A stretch of 64,000 bases of DNA from Citrobacter freundii (GCF_011077955.1 NZ_JAALBX010000003.1:248001-312000), one strand, 5' to 3'; positions 27,326-36,746 are shown, numbered from the stretch's first letter. Translations and numbers: made by a program. The notes: generated from the sequence alone by a model not told the origin.

Positions 27326-29646
27326 CGTTTCTTTCTCTCTTTTCGGTCGGGCATCGCCAGCGGCGATAGCAAGAATGCGGTAAATATGCCGCTGCACAAC
27401 ACAATGCCAAAACTGGCAATCGCCTGGGTGCTGCTAAACACCAACATGCCAAGCGTCAGCAACGTGGTGATCATCGCCACGCTCACGGCGAGCAACGATG
27501 TCAACGGCGTGCCGCGCGGGTTGCTGAAAAACAGCGTGTAGTTAATTCCGATGCCAAGCACCAGTACGAGTGCCAGCAGGGAAAACAGATTCAGACTGTG
27601 GCCGGTAAACGCCAGCACCGCAAGGCCTGTAGAAAGCGACAACAGCGACGGCACCAGGCTTATCATCCCTTTACGCAGGCCGAGCCGGGCCACCGCGCCG
27701 ATGGCGATAATAAGCAGCGCGACGCCCAACAATCCGCCCAGCAGGGTACGATAGGTCGCAAACAGGCTGTCAAAACGGGCTTTACGATCGACCCAGACCA
27801 CGCCTGTTGCCTTTTCTGCCAGTTGATTCAGGGCCGCGCTTTCCTTCACGCCATTGACCGGCACCAGTACGCCGCTCTGGCCGTCTTTCAGGGTGATCCA
27901 CATCAGCCGCCAGCCTTCGCTGACCGGGCTGTTCAGCCATTGCTGCGGCGTTACCGGCATTGGGCGGGTATCGGGCGGCGATAAGGCAATCCCCGCCTGG
28001 CTCAGCGCCTGGCGCACCGCGGGCACGCTCTGCTCAATCAGCGAGACATCCTGCTGCTGGCGGGCAAGGGAGTTGAGCGGGATTTGCCGGAAGCTTTCAA
28101 TCAGCCCCTGTTCTTTGGCCTGTGCCAGCCGCGGCGTGAAGGCTTCGAGGCGTTGCAGCGTCTCTTCGGGCGTGTTGCCGTATACCACAAACCATTTTTG
28201 ATCGACGCCCTGGCCGGTCAGCGCGGTGATGGCTTTTTCTTGCGCCAGAATATCGGCAGGCAGCGCCTGAAGCTGGGCGATATCGTCGTTCACCTTCAGA
28301 AGGCTGAACCCGGCGATGCTGATGGCGAGCAGCGCCACGGGCAAACCGATGCGCAGCGCATTATTGCGCCGCCAGGCCGCCAGCCAGCGCATCAGCCATA
28401 CCATGCCAGGCACCGGGCGCACCGGCAAACGGCGGCACAGCCACGGATGCCAGAATATCACCGTCAGGCAGGAGGCGCTCAGACCCGCTGCCGCGAACAG
28501 CGCCATCTGGCGGATACCCGGGAAGGGCGCAAGCATCATTATCAGATACGCCGCGACGGTGGTAAGCAGCGCCAGCAGCAGCGCGTGGCGTACTTTGGCA
28601 AGACTTTGCCACGGCGACATCTCTGCGCCATGCACCATACGTTCGGTCAGATAATAGAGCGTGTAGTCCGCCGAAATACCAATGACGCTCATGCTCATCA
28701 CAAGGGTCATCAGATGCAATTCACCGAATACCCATAGCACCGACACGCTGCCCGCCAGCGCGCCGACGCCCACCGACAGCAGGCACAGCAGCAGCGGCGT
28801 GAGCGAGCGGAATACCGCGAGAATCAACAACATCACCCCAATCACCGTGGCGATGCCGAGGGTTGAAACATCATGCTTTGCCTGTTGGCTTGCGTAATTG
28901 CTGTAAAACAACGTGCCGCGCGACAGTACCTGCGCGTGTGGGAATTCCCGTTTAAGCTGCGCCGAGAAGCGACCGAGCGCATCCACCATCTGGCGGGTTT
29001 GCTGCATATCGAAAGAGGAACCCGCCAGTTCGCCATGCAACAAATACCAATAGTTGCCCTGCGCATCCTGAGCCACCAGCCAGCCGTTGAGTAGCCGCAA
29101 ATGGCTGGCGTTCTGGGCCAGACTCATTTGCGCGCCGCGTACCAGCATCAGCGGATCGTGCTGAAGCTCTTTACCGCTTACGCCAGAAAACGCCGAATAA
29201 ATCTGGGATAAAATCCACTGCGCCTGGGCGTTACCCCCATTTTGTAAGCGCGCGCGGGTGGCGCTGTCGAGGCTGCCGTTACGGTGCTGAAAGAAAAACT
29301 CGCCCCACGCCTGTTGTGCGGCGGCATCCACCGGACCGCCGACTTTCGCCAGGGCAGGCTCAGTGCGTAACAGGTCAAGATAGCGCTGCGCGACCGCCGG
29401 GTCGGGCTGTTTTCCGGGGCTGACCATCCACACCAGTTGCTGGTCGAGTCGCTGCATAAAGCCGTCGTTAAGCGCTGGCGGAACGGCGCCCAGGCTTTGG
29501 TCTGGCAGCAGCGCCAGCACGGAACTGTTGATCCGCGCGCCCGGCAGCAATGCCGCCAGCATTGCCGCGAACAGGAGGCAGACCGCAAGCCACGCCAGCG
29601 CGCCGCGGCGCCGGGGTTTAGAAAGCAAAACGTTGGCGTTCGTCAT
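27322..29646 (-). CDS. apeM: APE-cluster MMPL/RND-type exporter (ApeM)
   Basis: 774-residue inner-membrane protein with the duplicated MMPL/RND architecture: one helix, a periplasmic loop of about 200 residues, five helices, then the same again. Visible features include the membrane Asp stretch GISADYTLYYLTERM in the first half and GIGINYTLFFSNPRG in the second. Predicted to export or extract the aryl polyene lipid. It starts inside the 3' end of the LolA-like gene (29-bp overlap) and overlaps the lipoprotein gene by 4 bp. Confidence 0.87.
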   Translation of the reverse strand: MTNANVLLSKPRRRGALAWLAVCLLFAAMLAALLPGARINSSVLALLPDQSLGAVPPALNDGFMQRLDQQLVWMVSPGKQPDPAVAQRYLDLLRTEPALAKVGGPVDAAAQQAWGEFFFQHRNGSLDSATRARLQNGGNAQAQWILSQIYSAFSGVSGKELQHDPLMLVRGAQMSLAQNASHLRLLNGWLVAQDAQGNYWYLLHGELAGSSFDMQQTRQMVDALGRFSAQLKREFPHAQVLSRGTLFYSNYASQQAKHDVSTLGIATVIGVMLLILAVFRSLTPLLLCLLSVGVGALAGSVSVLWVFGELHLMTLVMSMSVIGISADYTLYYLTERMVHGAEMSPWQSLAKVRHALLLALLTTVAAYLIMMLAPFPGIRQMALFAAAGLSASCLTVIFWHPWLCRRLPVRPVPGMVWLMRWLAAWRRNNALRIGLPVALLAISIAGFSLLKVNDDIAQLQALPADILAQEKAITALTGQGVDQKWFVVYGNTPEETLQRLEAFTPRLAQAKEQGLIESFRQIPLNSLARQQQDVSLIEQSVPAVRQALSQAGIALSPPDTRPMPVTPQQWLNSPVSEGWRLMWITLKDGQSGVLVPVNGVKESAALNQLAEKATGVVWVDRKARFDSLFATYRTLLGGLLGVALLIIAIGAVARLGLRKGMISLVPSLLSLSTGLAVLAFTGHSLNLFSLLALVLVLGIGINYTLFFSNPRGTPLTSLLAVSVAMITTLLTLGMLVFSSTQAIASFGIVLCSGIFTAFLLSPLAMPDRKERKKR

Positions 29647-30220
29647 CGGTCAGGGCTGCGGGGGTAAGACGGTGTTGGCTGAACGTGATAGCGGTTTTAT
29701 CACCCTGTTTATCGTTTAACTCGATGGCGTCCAGATAGTCGCTGCCACGCAGCGTAATGGTGGCGAAAATTTTATCCAGCGGAGTGGTGATGGGCGTTAA
29801 CGCCAGTTGCCACGCATTGTTGCCTTTATCCTGAAAATCGAGGCGGAAATTTTGTTCCAGCACGTTGCGGTCAGCCTGAAAAAGCGCGCGCAGCAGGTGA
29901 TTGAACTGAAACATCTGCGGGTTGGTTTGAGCAGTGATCACCTGCGGCGGCTGGCCGTTGATCACCTGCACCATCTGGCTGTCGTTGAGCATTAACGTCA
30001 TCGGAAACGGTGCGTTCTGCTGCCACAGCAGGCCGTTATCCCGGGCGATGATCATCTCGCCGGACGAGCGCAGCGGTTGCGGCATATCTTTAATTTGCCG
30101 CTCCTGTACGAAGTGCGCGCGCACCACGGGTTGCGAGGTAAAGCGCTGTTGCAGGGTATCCAGCGTGACGGCATACGCCTGCGTGCTCAGTACCAGCAGT
30201 AAAAAGGCCAAGGCTTTCAC
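29618..30220 (-). CDS. apeL: APE-cluster LolA-like periplasmic carrier (ApeL)
   Basis: 200 residues with a cleavable signal (MKALAFLLLVLSTQAYA) and a LolA-like fold: LDTLQQRFTSQPVVRAHFVQERQIK and LRSSGEMIIARDNGLLWQQNAPFP are characteristic of outer-membrane lipoprotein carrier homologues. Probably ferries the lipid-linked product, or part of it, across the periplasm together with the MMPL exporter. Start overlaps the thioesterase stop by 4 bp. Confidence 0.82.
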   Translation of the reverse strand: MKALAFLLLVLSTQAYAVTLDTLQQRFTSQPVVRAHFVQERQIKDMPQPLRSSGEMIIARDNGLLWQQNAPFPMTLMLNDSQMVQVINGQPPQVITAQTNPQMFQFNHLLRALFQADRNVLEQNFRLDFQDKGNNAWQLALTPITTPLDKIFATITLRGSDYLDAIELNDKQGDKTAITFSQHRLTPAALTDDERQRFAF

Positions 30221-30639
30221 GGCGTCACTCCCATACGTTCAAACAGAATGGCGGGGCTTACGAAACAGAGTTCGCGGGTGGCTTCTTCGACCGCCACCTG
30301 AATGGTGTAGCCGGTGGTGGCGCGTTTACCGCTTTCGGCATCAAATATTTCGTAGCCGATGCGTAAGCGGTTCTCAAATTCTTCTATGCGCGCCCGTACC
30401 CGAATGCGTTGTTCAAAGGTCAACACATCGCGGTATTTCACCCGGGTATCCACCACAGGCCATAAATAGCCCGATTCCTTCATCTGACGATAGCCGTAAT
30501 TAAACTGGTTTAGCAGCGCTTCGCGGGCCACTTCGAAATAGCGGAAATAGTTGCCGTGCCATGCCACGCCCATCATATCGACATCATGAAACGGGATGGT
30601 CAGCTCAACCTCGGCGGTAAAACGCGGATCGTTCAGCAC
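30217..30639 (-). CDS. apeK: APE-cluster acyl-CoA/ACP thioesterase (ApeK)
   Basis: 140-residue 4-hydroxybenzoyl-CoA-type hotdog thioesterase. The family motif is clear: PFHDVDMMGVAWHGNYFRYFEVARE near residue 17, containing the catalytic Asp and the GxxWHGNY turn. Proposed to release acyl chains or proof-read carrier proteins in APE synthesis. Lies 3 bp after the glycosyltransferase-acyltransferase gene. Confidence 0.86.
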   Translation of the reverse strand: MLNDPRFTAEVELTIPFHDVDMMGVAWHGNYFRYFEVAREALLNQFNYGYRQMKESGYLWPVVDTRVKYRDVLTFEQRIRVRARIEEFENRLRIGYEIFDAESGKRATTGYTIQVAVEEATRELCFVSPAILFERMGVTP

Positions 30640-30642
30640 CTG

Positions 30643-32349
30643 TTACTCCTTATCCTCATGGCGCGCCGCGTCGGGCAACTGCCAGAAATCGAAAAAATTA
30701 AACCAGTCGAGCGGCGAGCGCAGCGCGTAATGCTCAAGGCGCGCCGCATAATGGTCTACCGCGTCCTGAAGCGCCTGCTGGCGCGTGGCGCGCGGCAGAG
30801 TCAGCGGATTGGCGAAGGGCTCGCAGTGCAGCACCAGGCGTCCCTGCTCACGCAGCGCGAACAGCAACACCACCGGGCAGCGCAGCGCCGAGGCCAGAAT
30901 AAACGGCCCTTGCGGAAACGGCGCAGGGCGGCCCATAAAGGAACTCCAGATCACCCGCCAGTCGCCGCCACGCTGCGGATTAACCGCAATGCGATCGCCG
31001 ACAATCGCCACCCATTCCCCGGCATCCAGTTTCTCTTTGAGCAACATGGCGGTATCCGGCCCGATATGCGTCACCGGTAGCAAATTGACCCCTGCCTGCG
31101 GGGCCATCTCTTCCATAATTTGTTTAAAGCGCCGGGCGTTATCGGTAAAAACCAGCGCATTGACGGTGCGCGCGCCGCTGCGCTGGGCCATGGCCCGACA
31201 CGCCTCCACATCGCCCAGGTGCGAGGCGAGGATAAGTTTGCCTTCCGGCGCGGTTAAATCCAGTAACGCTTCCGCGCCCTCGGCGAACACCACCTGCTTG
31301 CCAGGTTGCAGTTCACCGCGCCAGCTGGCGACTTTATCCAGCATCGCGCTGCCAAAGCGTAAAAAGTGGCGATAACTGCTCAGACGCTGCTCGTCCTGGA
31401 TTTGCAGCCGGGCACGTTGCTGTTTCACCGTGGCAATCCAGGCCTGAGATGCGTGTCGCGCGTCGCGCGCCAACAGCCAGTAAACGCCCACCACCGGGCG
31501 CAACAGCAGTTCAAACGCGCCGCGTCCCAGCAGTCGCCAGACCAGCAGCATAATGCGCATCCCCAGCAGGCCCTTTACCTCTTCGGTACGCGCCCAGTGC
31601 TGGCGGCGTTTGCGCATCAGCAGACCTGGCGCGCGCGGCAGCATGCCGAAAAACAGCCGGGTGTGCATCCAGGAGATGCGCAGGTTGTCGCGCAGGGCGT
31701 CAAAATGCGACAGCCCGTCCTGCGGGTAAGTGACGCGTGTGGGAATAAAATAGCTCGGATGGCCGCGCCAGTAGAGGCGCACCATGACTTCGGTATCAAA
31801 ATCCATGCGCTTGCCAAGGGCGATATGCTGCGCCAGGGCCAGGGTCGGCGCGACCGGATAGACGCGAAAACCGCACATGCTGTCTTTAAGGCTGAGCGAC
31901 AACGTTTCTATCCAGACCCAAACGTGCGTCACCCAGCGACCGTACAGGCGCGAGCGCGGGATGGAGTCATCATAAACGGGCTGACCGGAAATGAGCGCGT
32001 CGGGATGGCGTTCCGCCTTAGCGAGAAACTGTGGGATATCTTCAATGGCGTGCTGCCCGTCGGCGTCCACCTGGATCGCGTGGCTGTATCCGACGTCGTG
32101 GGCAACCTTTAGCCCGTGGATAACCGCCGCGCCCTTACCGGCGTTTTGCGGCAGCCGCAACAGCGTCAGGGTGGGGAAATCGGCCTGTAACTGGCTGAGC
32201 GCCAGACGGGTTGCGGCGTCGCTGCCGTCGTCCACCACTATGCAGGGCAAACCGAAGGGGGCAAGACGCGTTAACACCTGCGCCATCATCGCGCCGTGGT
32301 TATAACAGGGGATCACCACGCAGGGCGAAAACGCGGCGCTTACTGACAT
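30643..32349 (-). CDS. apeJ: Fused family 2 glycosyltransferase-acyltransferase (ApeJ)
   Basis: 568 residues in two parts. Residues 1-240 form a GT2 domain (CVVIPCYNHGAMMAQVL, VVDDGSD, metal-binding VDADGQH). Residues from about 290 resemble LpxL-type lauroyl/lipid A acyltransferases (ASHLGDVEACRAMAQ, GDRIAVNPQRGGDWR). Likely adds a sugar and/or acyl group that links the aryl polyene to its membrane-lipid anchor. The fusion is the normal state in enterobacterial APE clusters, not a peculiarity of this genome. Start overlaps apeI by 10 bp. Confidence 0.86.
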   Translation of the reverse strand: MSVSAAFSPCVVIPCYNHGAMMAQVLTRLAPFGLPCIVVDDGSDAATRLALSQLQADFPTLTLLRLPQNAGKGAAVIHGLKVAHDVGYSHAIQVDADGQHAIEDIPQFLAKAERHPDALISGQPVYDDSIPRSRLYGRWVTHVWVWIETLSLSLKDSMCGFRVYPVAPTLALAQHIALGKRMDFDTEVMVRLYWRGHPSYFIPTRVTYPQDGLSHFDALRDNLRISWMHTRLFFGMLPRAPGLLMRKRRQHWARTEEVKGLLGMRIMLLVWRLLGRGAFELLLRPVVGVYWLLARDARHASQAWIATVKQQRARLQIQDEQRLSSYRHFLRFGSAMLDKVASWRGELQPGKQVVFAEGAEALLDLTAPEGKLILASHLGDVEACRAMAQRSGARTVNALVFTDNARRFKQIMEEMAPQAGVNLLPVTHIGPDTAMLLKEKLDAGEWVAIVGDRIAVNPQRGGDWRVIWSSFMGRPAPFPQGPFILASALRCPVVLLFALREQGRLVLHCEPFANPLTLPRATRQQALQDAVDHYAARLEHYALRSPLDWFNFFDFWQLPDAARHEDKE

Positions 32350-32693
32350 AACCGGATTTTCCCGCTGCTCGCCGGCAGGCGTTCTTCGCCACGCAGGCGT
32401 TGATAGCTAAACGAGAGCGTATCGCGCGCTGGCTGCCAGGTGAGGGACAGACACACCTCATTGTCCGGCAACAGCGGGGCCTGAAATTTCACGTTGATGA
32501 TTTTGTGGAAGCGGGCGTCCGGCACCAGGAGTTGCCGGGCGTAATGCATCACCCAGTCGAGCTGCGCCACGCCTGGCAGCAGCGGCTGCACGGCGAAGTG
32601 GCCCTGAAACCAGAACAGCGTCGGGTCGAGGCGTAAATGAAGTTCCACACTGTGTTCAGTCAGTCGCGTACGAGCGATTTCATGCGGGATCAT
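32340..32693 (-). CDS. apeI: APE 3-hydroxyacyl-ACP dehydratase (ApeI)
   Basis: 117-residue FabZ-like hotdog dehydratase: FWFQGHFAVQPLLPGVAQLDWVMHYA contains the catalytic His of the GHF motif and the LPGV turn. Pairs with ApeP in the elongation cycle. ATG 32693 (MIPHEIART) is preferred over the frame start at 32717, giving a 14-bp overlap with apeH. Confidence 0.85.
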   Translation of the reverse strand: MIPHEIARTRLTEHSVELHLRLDPTLFWFQGHFAVQPLLPGVAQLDWVMHYARQLLVPDARFHKIINVKFQAPLLPDNEVCLSLTWQPARDTLSFSYQRLRGEERLPASSGKIRLCQ

Positions 32694-34038
32694 GGAAAAA
32701 CTCCTGCAGTTGCGCATAGACGCGTTTATTCATGGTGTTGACCGGGATCGCCTCGATCACCCGCCAGTAACGCGGGATCGCCACCGGCTCAAGCCACGGG
32801 ATCAGCGCCTTACGCCAGGCCAACTCCTGCTGTTTGCCGGTAACACCCGTCATCCGGGCGCGGGTGGCGTCATCCACCACCACCAGTACGCCGATGCCCT
32901 GGCGACCATTGCGGGTAACCGGCAAGGCGGCGGCCTCAACGATGCCGTCGAGCGCCAGCAGCCGTTGCTCGACGTCGTATAGCGAGATCCGCTTCTCTTC
33001 AATTTTGACGACCCGGCCCCGGCGGCCCTGCAGACGAAACAGCCCGCTCGCGTCAAAAGCCAGATTATCGTCCAGCACCAGCCCGGCAGGCTCCGGGATC
33101 AAGGGAGAAAATACCCGCCAGGCGTCGTGTTCCTGCGCAAAGCGCACACCGGCGAAAGGCTGCCACGGCGTGTCGTCTTCAGCACGATAGCGCCAGCCAA
33201 GGATACCGGTTTCGGTGCTGCCGTAAATTTCATCCGGCGTCACACCGGCCCAGGCACGGGCTTGCTCCACATCACGCCATGGCAGCATACCGCCTGCGGA
33301 CATAATCAGCGCAATCGGCGGCGGCGTCAGGTCATGATCGAGACGCTTTAAAAACGCCGGACTGCTGATAAAGGCGTAGCGATGGGTATGCGGCAAGGCG
33401 ACCAGTTGCTCCGCGTACCAGGTCATGGCGGCGTGCAGCGGCAAGCCAAGGGACATGGGCAGGAAGATGCGAAACGTCAGGCCATACAGATGCTGCGGCA
33501 CCACCGAGGCGACAACGCGACACCCCGTCAGGCGTTCGGCGAAGCGTTCTGCCAGCAGCGCGGCTTCGTTATCCAGCGAGGCCACAGGTTTTATCACCCG
33601 GCGCGGCGTGCCAGTAGAACCGGACGTGAAGATTTCGACCACGCTGTCAGGCGCGAGCGCGGGCAGAACCGTTGCCTCGCCGCCGTCACGCTTTGCAGAC
33701 GCCACGACAAACAGCGGGCCATGCCATCCGAGCGTACGATCGCTCAGAACGCCATGGAACAGCGCGCGCTGTTCGTCGAGCAACGACAAACGGCTGTGAC
33801 CGGGGATAACCGGCGTTTTGCCTGCATGCAACGTACCAAGCAGCGCCACGATAAACAGGTAGCTGTTTTCAAAGCAGAGCGCCCAGCGCTCACCGGGGTG
33901 TGCCTGTAATTGCCGGGTCAGTTGCGCCACATCGTGACGCATTTGCCCCACGGTCCAGGTATGATCGCCAAGCCAGGCGACGGGAGCATCGTCGGGGCGC
34001 TGCGCACTCAGCCACTGCGCCAGAGGTAAGGTCATCAT
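32680..34038 (-). CDS. apeH: APE aryl acyl-CoA/ACP ligase (ApeH)
   Basis: 452-residue ANL-superfamily adenylate-forming enzyme. P-loop FTSGSTGTPRRV at about residue 140, adenylate motif IYGSTETGILGWR near 270, LFRLQGRRGRVVKIEEKRIS near 345, and catalytic Lys in NTMNKRVYAQ close to the C-terminus. Predicted to activate the aromatic starter (4-hydroxybenzoate-type) and load it onto a carrier protein. It is shorter than typical ligases, as in other APE clusters. MM at the start leaves a one-codon ambiguity. 2 bp after apeG. Confidence 0.88.
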   Translation of the reverse strand: MMTLPLAQWLSAQRPDDAPVAWLGDHTWTVGQMRHDVAQLTRQLQAHPGERWALCFENSYLFIVALLGTLHAGKTPVIPGHSRLSLLDEQRALFHGVLSDRTLGWHGPLFVVASAKRDGGEATVLPALAPDSVVEIFTSGSTGTPRRVIKPVASLDNEAALLAERFAERLTGCRVVASVVPQHLYGLTFRIFLPMSLGLPLHAAMTWYAEQLVALPHTHRYAFISSPAFLKRLDHDLTPPPIALIMSAGGMLPWRDVEQARAWAGVTPDEIYGSTETGILGWRYRAEDDTPWQPFAGVRFAQEHDAWRVFSPLIPEPAGLVLDDNLAFDASGLFRLQGRRGRVVKIEEKRISLYDVEQRLLALDGIVEAAALPVTRNGRQGIGVLVVVDDATRARMTGVTGKQQELAWRKALIPWLEPVAIPRYWRVIEAIPVNTMNKRVYAQLQEFFHDPA

Positions 34039-34040
34039 TC

Positions 34041-34628
34041 TTATATTTCCCGCTGCATGACGCGCTGTCTAACGCACCATTCGCCCGCCATTAGAGCGCC
34101 CATCAGCAGATAGGCAATCATGCCGTTCCACAGCGTCCAGAGATCGGTATCGCCGTACCAACAGGTAAAGGCCGCCATGCTGCCGTTAATGATAAAAAAA
34201 CCGCACCACACTTGAGTGACGCGCCGGGTGTAGCGCACGCCAGCAGGCGGTAAATCCGGTTCTTTAAGGCGGGCGATACGCTCCACCAATGGCATATTGC
34301 TCCAGAGTGATGCGCTAAACATGCCAAGCAGTAGCGTATTCACCACAACCGGATACCACAGCAGTAAGTGGTGGCTTCGCAACACAAGGCTTGCGACGCA
34401 CAACACCACGCCCGTTAAGGCGACGCTTTTGGCAATAAGCCGTAGCGGCCCACCGCGCAACCGTGCCTGACGCAGACGAATCAGCAACAACAACACCATC
34501 ACCGGCAGTAGCCAGGCAAGGGCGTGATGCGTGATGCCAAACCAGATAAGAAATGGCCAGGCGACCATCACCAGGGCGATGGCAGGTTGCGTCAGACGTC
34601 GCGCGAGTGTGAAAACCGCGTGCAGCAT
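34041..34628 (-). CDS. apeG: APE-cluster inner-membrane protein (ApeG)
   Basis: 195 residues with about six hydrophobic helices (for example AIALVMVAWPFLIWFGITHHALAWLLPVMVLLLLIRL). It matches the position and size of the COG4648-type membrane protein of APE clusters. No catalytic motif seen; function unknown, possibly membrane attachment of the biosynthetic complex. It sits 3 bp after the second carrier protein gene. Confidence 0.8.
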   Translation of the reverse strand: MLHAVFTLARRLTQPAIALVMVAWPFLIWFGITHHALAWLLPVMVLLLLIRLRQARLRGGPLRLIAKSVALTGVVLCVASLVLRSHHLLLWYPVVVNTLLLGMFSASLWSNMPLVERIARLKEPDLPPAGVRYTRRVTQVWCGFFIINGSMAAFTCWYGDTDLWTLWNGMIAYLLMGALMAGEWCVRQRVMQREI

Positions 34629-34631
34629 CGC

Positions 34632-34883
34632 TTATTCTTCGTTCAGCAGACGCTCAACCGCGTCGACCACGTCCTGGACGGTTCGCACCGACTTAAACGT
34701 TTCCGGTTTGATTTTCTTGCCGGTTTTTTTCTGAAGATGTACCACCATGTCGACGGCATCGATGCTGTCGAGCTCAAGGTCTTCGTACAGACGCGCCTCA
34801 GGGGAAATATCCTCTGCGGGGATTTCAAAAAGTTGGGTCAGAAGTCCGGAGACTTCCTGGTAAATTGCGTGTTTATCAACCAT
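34632..34883 (-). CDS. apeF: APE acyl carrier protein (ApeF)
   Basis: 83-residue acyl carrier protein, strongly acidic, with the phosphopantetheine site DLELDSIDAVDM (Ser40). Start chosen at ATG 34883 (MVDKHAIYQEVSG), the normal ACP N-terminus; the frame is open further upstream through the end of apeE. Substrate for AcpT. Tandem with a second, different carrier protein. Confidence 0.9.
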   Translation of the reverse strand: MVDKHAIYQEVSGLLTQLFEIPAEDISPEARLYEDLELDSIDAVDMVVHLQKKTGKKIKPETFKSVRTVQDVVDAVERLLNEE

Positions 34884-34896
34884 ATCGTGCTCGTTT

Positions 34897-35154
34897 TCAG
34901 GCGCGTTGAGATTCAATGAAAGCAGCCAGTGTGGCGACGGAATAAAAATGCTGGCGCATCTCCTCACTTTCGGCGGAGAGCACTACGCCATAGTGGGTTT
35001 TCACTGCCAGTCCGAGTTCCAGCGCGTCGATGGAGTCGAGGCCCAGACCATCGCCAAACAGCGGGGCATCGGCGTCGATATCATCGGCGGAAATCTCGTC
35101 GAGGTTCAGGGTAGTGATAATCAGATTTTTAATATCAGCGTAGAGCGCTTGCAT
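34897..35154 (-). CDS. apeE: APE acyl carrier protein (ApeE)
   Basis: 85-residue acyl carrier protein with phosphopantetheine site GLGLDSIDALEL (Ser41). The two carrier proteins differ in sequence outside this motif, which fits the reported division of labour between ApeE and ApeF in E. coli APE synthesis. Its start overlaps the acyltransferase end by 20 bp. Confidence 0.9.
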   Translation of the reverse strand: MQALYADIKNLIITTLNLDEISADDIDADAPLFGDGLGLDSIDALELGLAVKTHYGVVLSAESEEMRQHFYSVATLAAFIESQRA

Positions 35155-35953
35155 CGTTATTTCCTGGGCCAGGCATCAGGCCTGGTGTTAAGTGGTGCAA
35201 AAGGTGTCGATTAAGTCTACGAGCCGCCAGTGCAGGCTCGTGATCCTGTGACGGATCGAAAAAGTCCTGGCTACGGATGCGTTCGCGCACCACCACCTTG
35301 AACAGGGGCTTGCGGGGCGGGACATCGAACCAGCGGCTGTGTTTGTCCAGCAGGTGTTCGCTGCAAATAATATGCACAACCCGTAAATCACTGTTGCAGC
35401 GCACCGCGATATTGGCCGCGCCGCGTTGCAGGGTGAGCGGCTGACCGGGGACGCTGCGGGTGCCTTCCGGGAATATCAGCACCGTCTCGCCGCGCTTAAG
35501 GCGGTCGCGACAGGCGGGCAGCAACGCGTCCGCCTGATCATTAATTAAATAATCCGCCGCCCGTACCACGCCGCCGAGAAACGGATTTTTCAGCAGCGCA
35601 TTTTTCACCAGACAGTCGGTCTCCGGCATCACCGAGGCGATAAGCACGTAATCGATTAATGTCGGGTGATTGGCGACCACCAGACAACCGCGCTCGTTAT
35701 CCAGAATGGCTTTACCCTCAATACGGTAATCCAGCACGCCCACGGCCCGCGCCGCGCGCAGGAAAAACCGAAAACTGGCGGCAATGCTGCGTCGGGCCAG
35801 ACGCCGACGCGTGTCCGGGTTGCGCTGTACTAACAGCAAAAGGTTAAACCAGACCACCGAAAGCAGCAGTCCGCCCAAACCGAACAGCGCAAAACAAACG
35901 CCGGTCATGAAAAGACGCCACAGCCAGTTTATCTGCGCCATGATGCGAGTCAT
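35135..35953 (-). CDS. apeD: APE 1-acyl-glycerol-phosphate acyltransferase-like protein (ApeD)
   Basis: About 272 residues of the PlsC/lysophospholipid acyltransferase family: N-terminal membrane helix (LFMTGVCFALFGLGGLLLSVVWFN), catalytic HX4D as NHPTLIDYV and the FPEGTRS motif. Likely attaches the polyene or a partner fatty acid to the lipid anchor. ATG 35953 overlaps the apeC stop (ATGA), the reason for choosing it; the longer open frame upstream is a shadow of apeC. Confidence 0.86.
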   Translation of the reverse strand: MTRIMAQINWLWRLFMTGVCFALFGLGGLLLSVVWFNLLLLVQRNPDTRRRLARRSIAASFRFFLRAARAVGVLDYRIEGKAILDNERGCLVVANHPTLIDYVLIASVMPETDCLVKNALLKNPFLGGVVRAADYLINDQADALLPACRDRLKRGETVLIFPEGTRSVPGQPLTLQRGAANIAVRCNSDLRVVHIICSEHLLDKHSRWFDVPPRKPLFKVVVRERIRSQDFFDPSQDHEPALAARRLNRHLLHHLTPGLMPGPGNNDASALR

Positions 35954-36672
35954 GCGCGGCACCACAGCCAGTCGGCGCGCTCGCCGTCTACGCTGAAAGC
36001 CGTATTGCCGTTCAGGTAGCCGCGCAGAAACTGCAATCCTTGCGGTAAGGGCGCTTCCTGATGCGTCGTGCGCGCGCGCGTTTCGCAACGCAATTCGTCA
36101 CCCGCTTCCAGCACCAGCGCCAGTGACCAGGCCCAGGTGGGCATGTTCGCAGGCAGGTGAGGGTGATAAAACGACGGCAACTGACCGTCAAAATCCACCA
36201 TCAAGACGCGTTGATAGCCCGCATGGAACAACGTCAGCGCTTCTATAAGCCCTTGCTGGAAAGTATCCTGGCCTGCTGAAAGCGACGACGACACCAGCGG
36301 TTGTTTTGCGGTAATGGTGAGATTACCGACCGATGAGTTATGTACCGACATCGCAAAATCGGTAGGCGATACAGGCTGCGCGGCGGCAATCGCTTCCAGG
36401 ATGCGGAAGTTGCGTTCAAGTTCGCCATGACGGCTGGTGAACAGCACGGCATCCGGCGCATGACGGCGCAGCATCGCCAGCCCGCTGTCTACCGCCAGGC
36501 GGCTGCCTGAATTCAGGCGTCGGCTGGTCATCATTGGCAATTCGCTGGGTTTGGCCTGTGGGGCGGCCGGATCGATATGCCGATCCTCTTGCGCCCAGGC
36601 GAGCCAGTCAGCGGCATCGCTTAATCCCGGTGCTCTGGCTTGCCAGTCAATGATGTTAAGTGAGAATTTCAT
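35950..36672 (-). CDS. apeC: APE chain-length-factor-like ketosynthase partner (ApeC)
   Basis: About 240 residues, equal to only the N-terminal part of a ketosynthase (Pfam Ketoacyl-synt_2). Where active ketosynthases have SSACTSG, this reads SSSLSAG, so the catalytic Cys is missing and the later His motifs are absent. This matches ApeC, the non-catalytic partner of ApeO. ATG 36672 (MKFSLNIIDWQARAPG) is preferred over a GTG at 36678. Followed by apeD with a 4-bp overlap. Confidence 0.82.
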   Translation of the reverse strand: MKFSLNIIDWQARAPGLSDAADWLAWAQEDRHIDPAAPQAKPSELPMMTSRRLNSGSRLAVDSGLAMLRRHAPDAVLFTSRHGELERNFRILEAIAAAQPVSPTDFAMSVHNSSVGNLTITAKQPLVSSSLSAGQDTFQQGLIEALTLFHAGYQRVLMVDFDGQLPSFYHPHLPANMPTWAWSLALVLEAGDELRCETRARTTHQEAPLPQGLQFLRGYLNGNTAFSVDGERADWLWCRA

Positions 36673-36713
36673 CTTCACGCTTTCCGCGCTGTTCGCTACT
36701 GATTACACCACTA

Positions 36714-36730
36714 AGCGGCACAATGCCGCT
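36714..36730 (-). other. Intercistronic inverted repeat between apeB and apeC
   Basis: AGCGGCA-TTG-TGCCGCT on the minus strand, without a following U-run. Possibly an mRNA-stabilising or weak attenuating hairpin. Confidence 0.4.
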
Positions 36731-36746
36731 CGTTACGCTTATTTCG

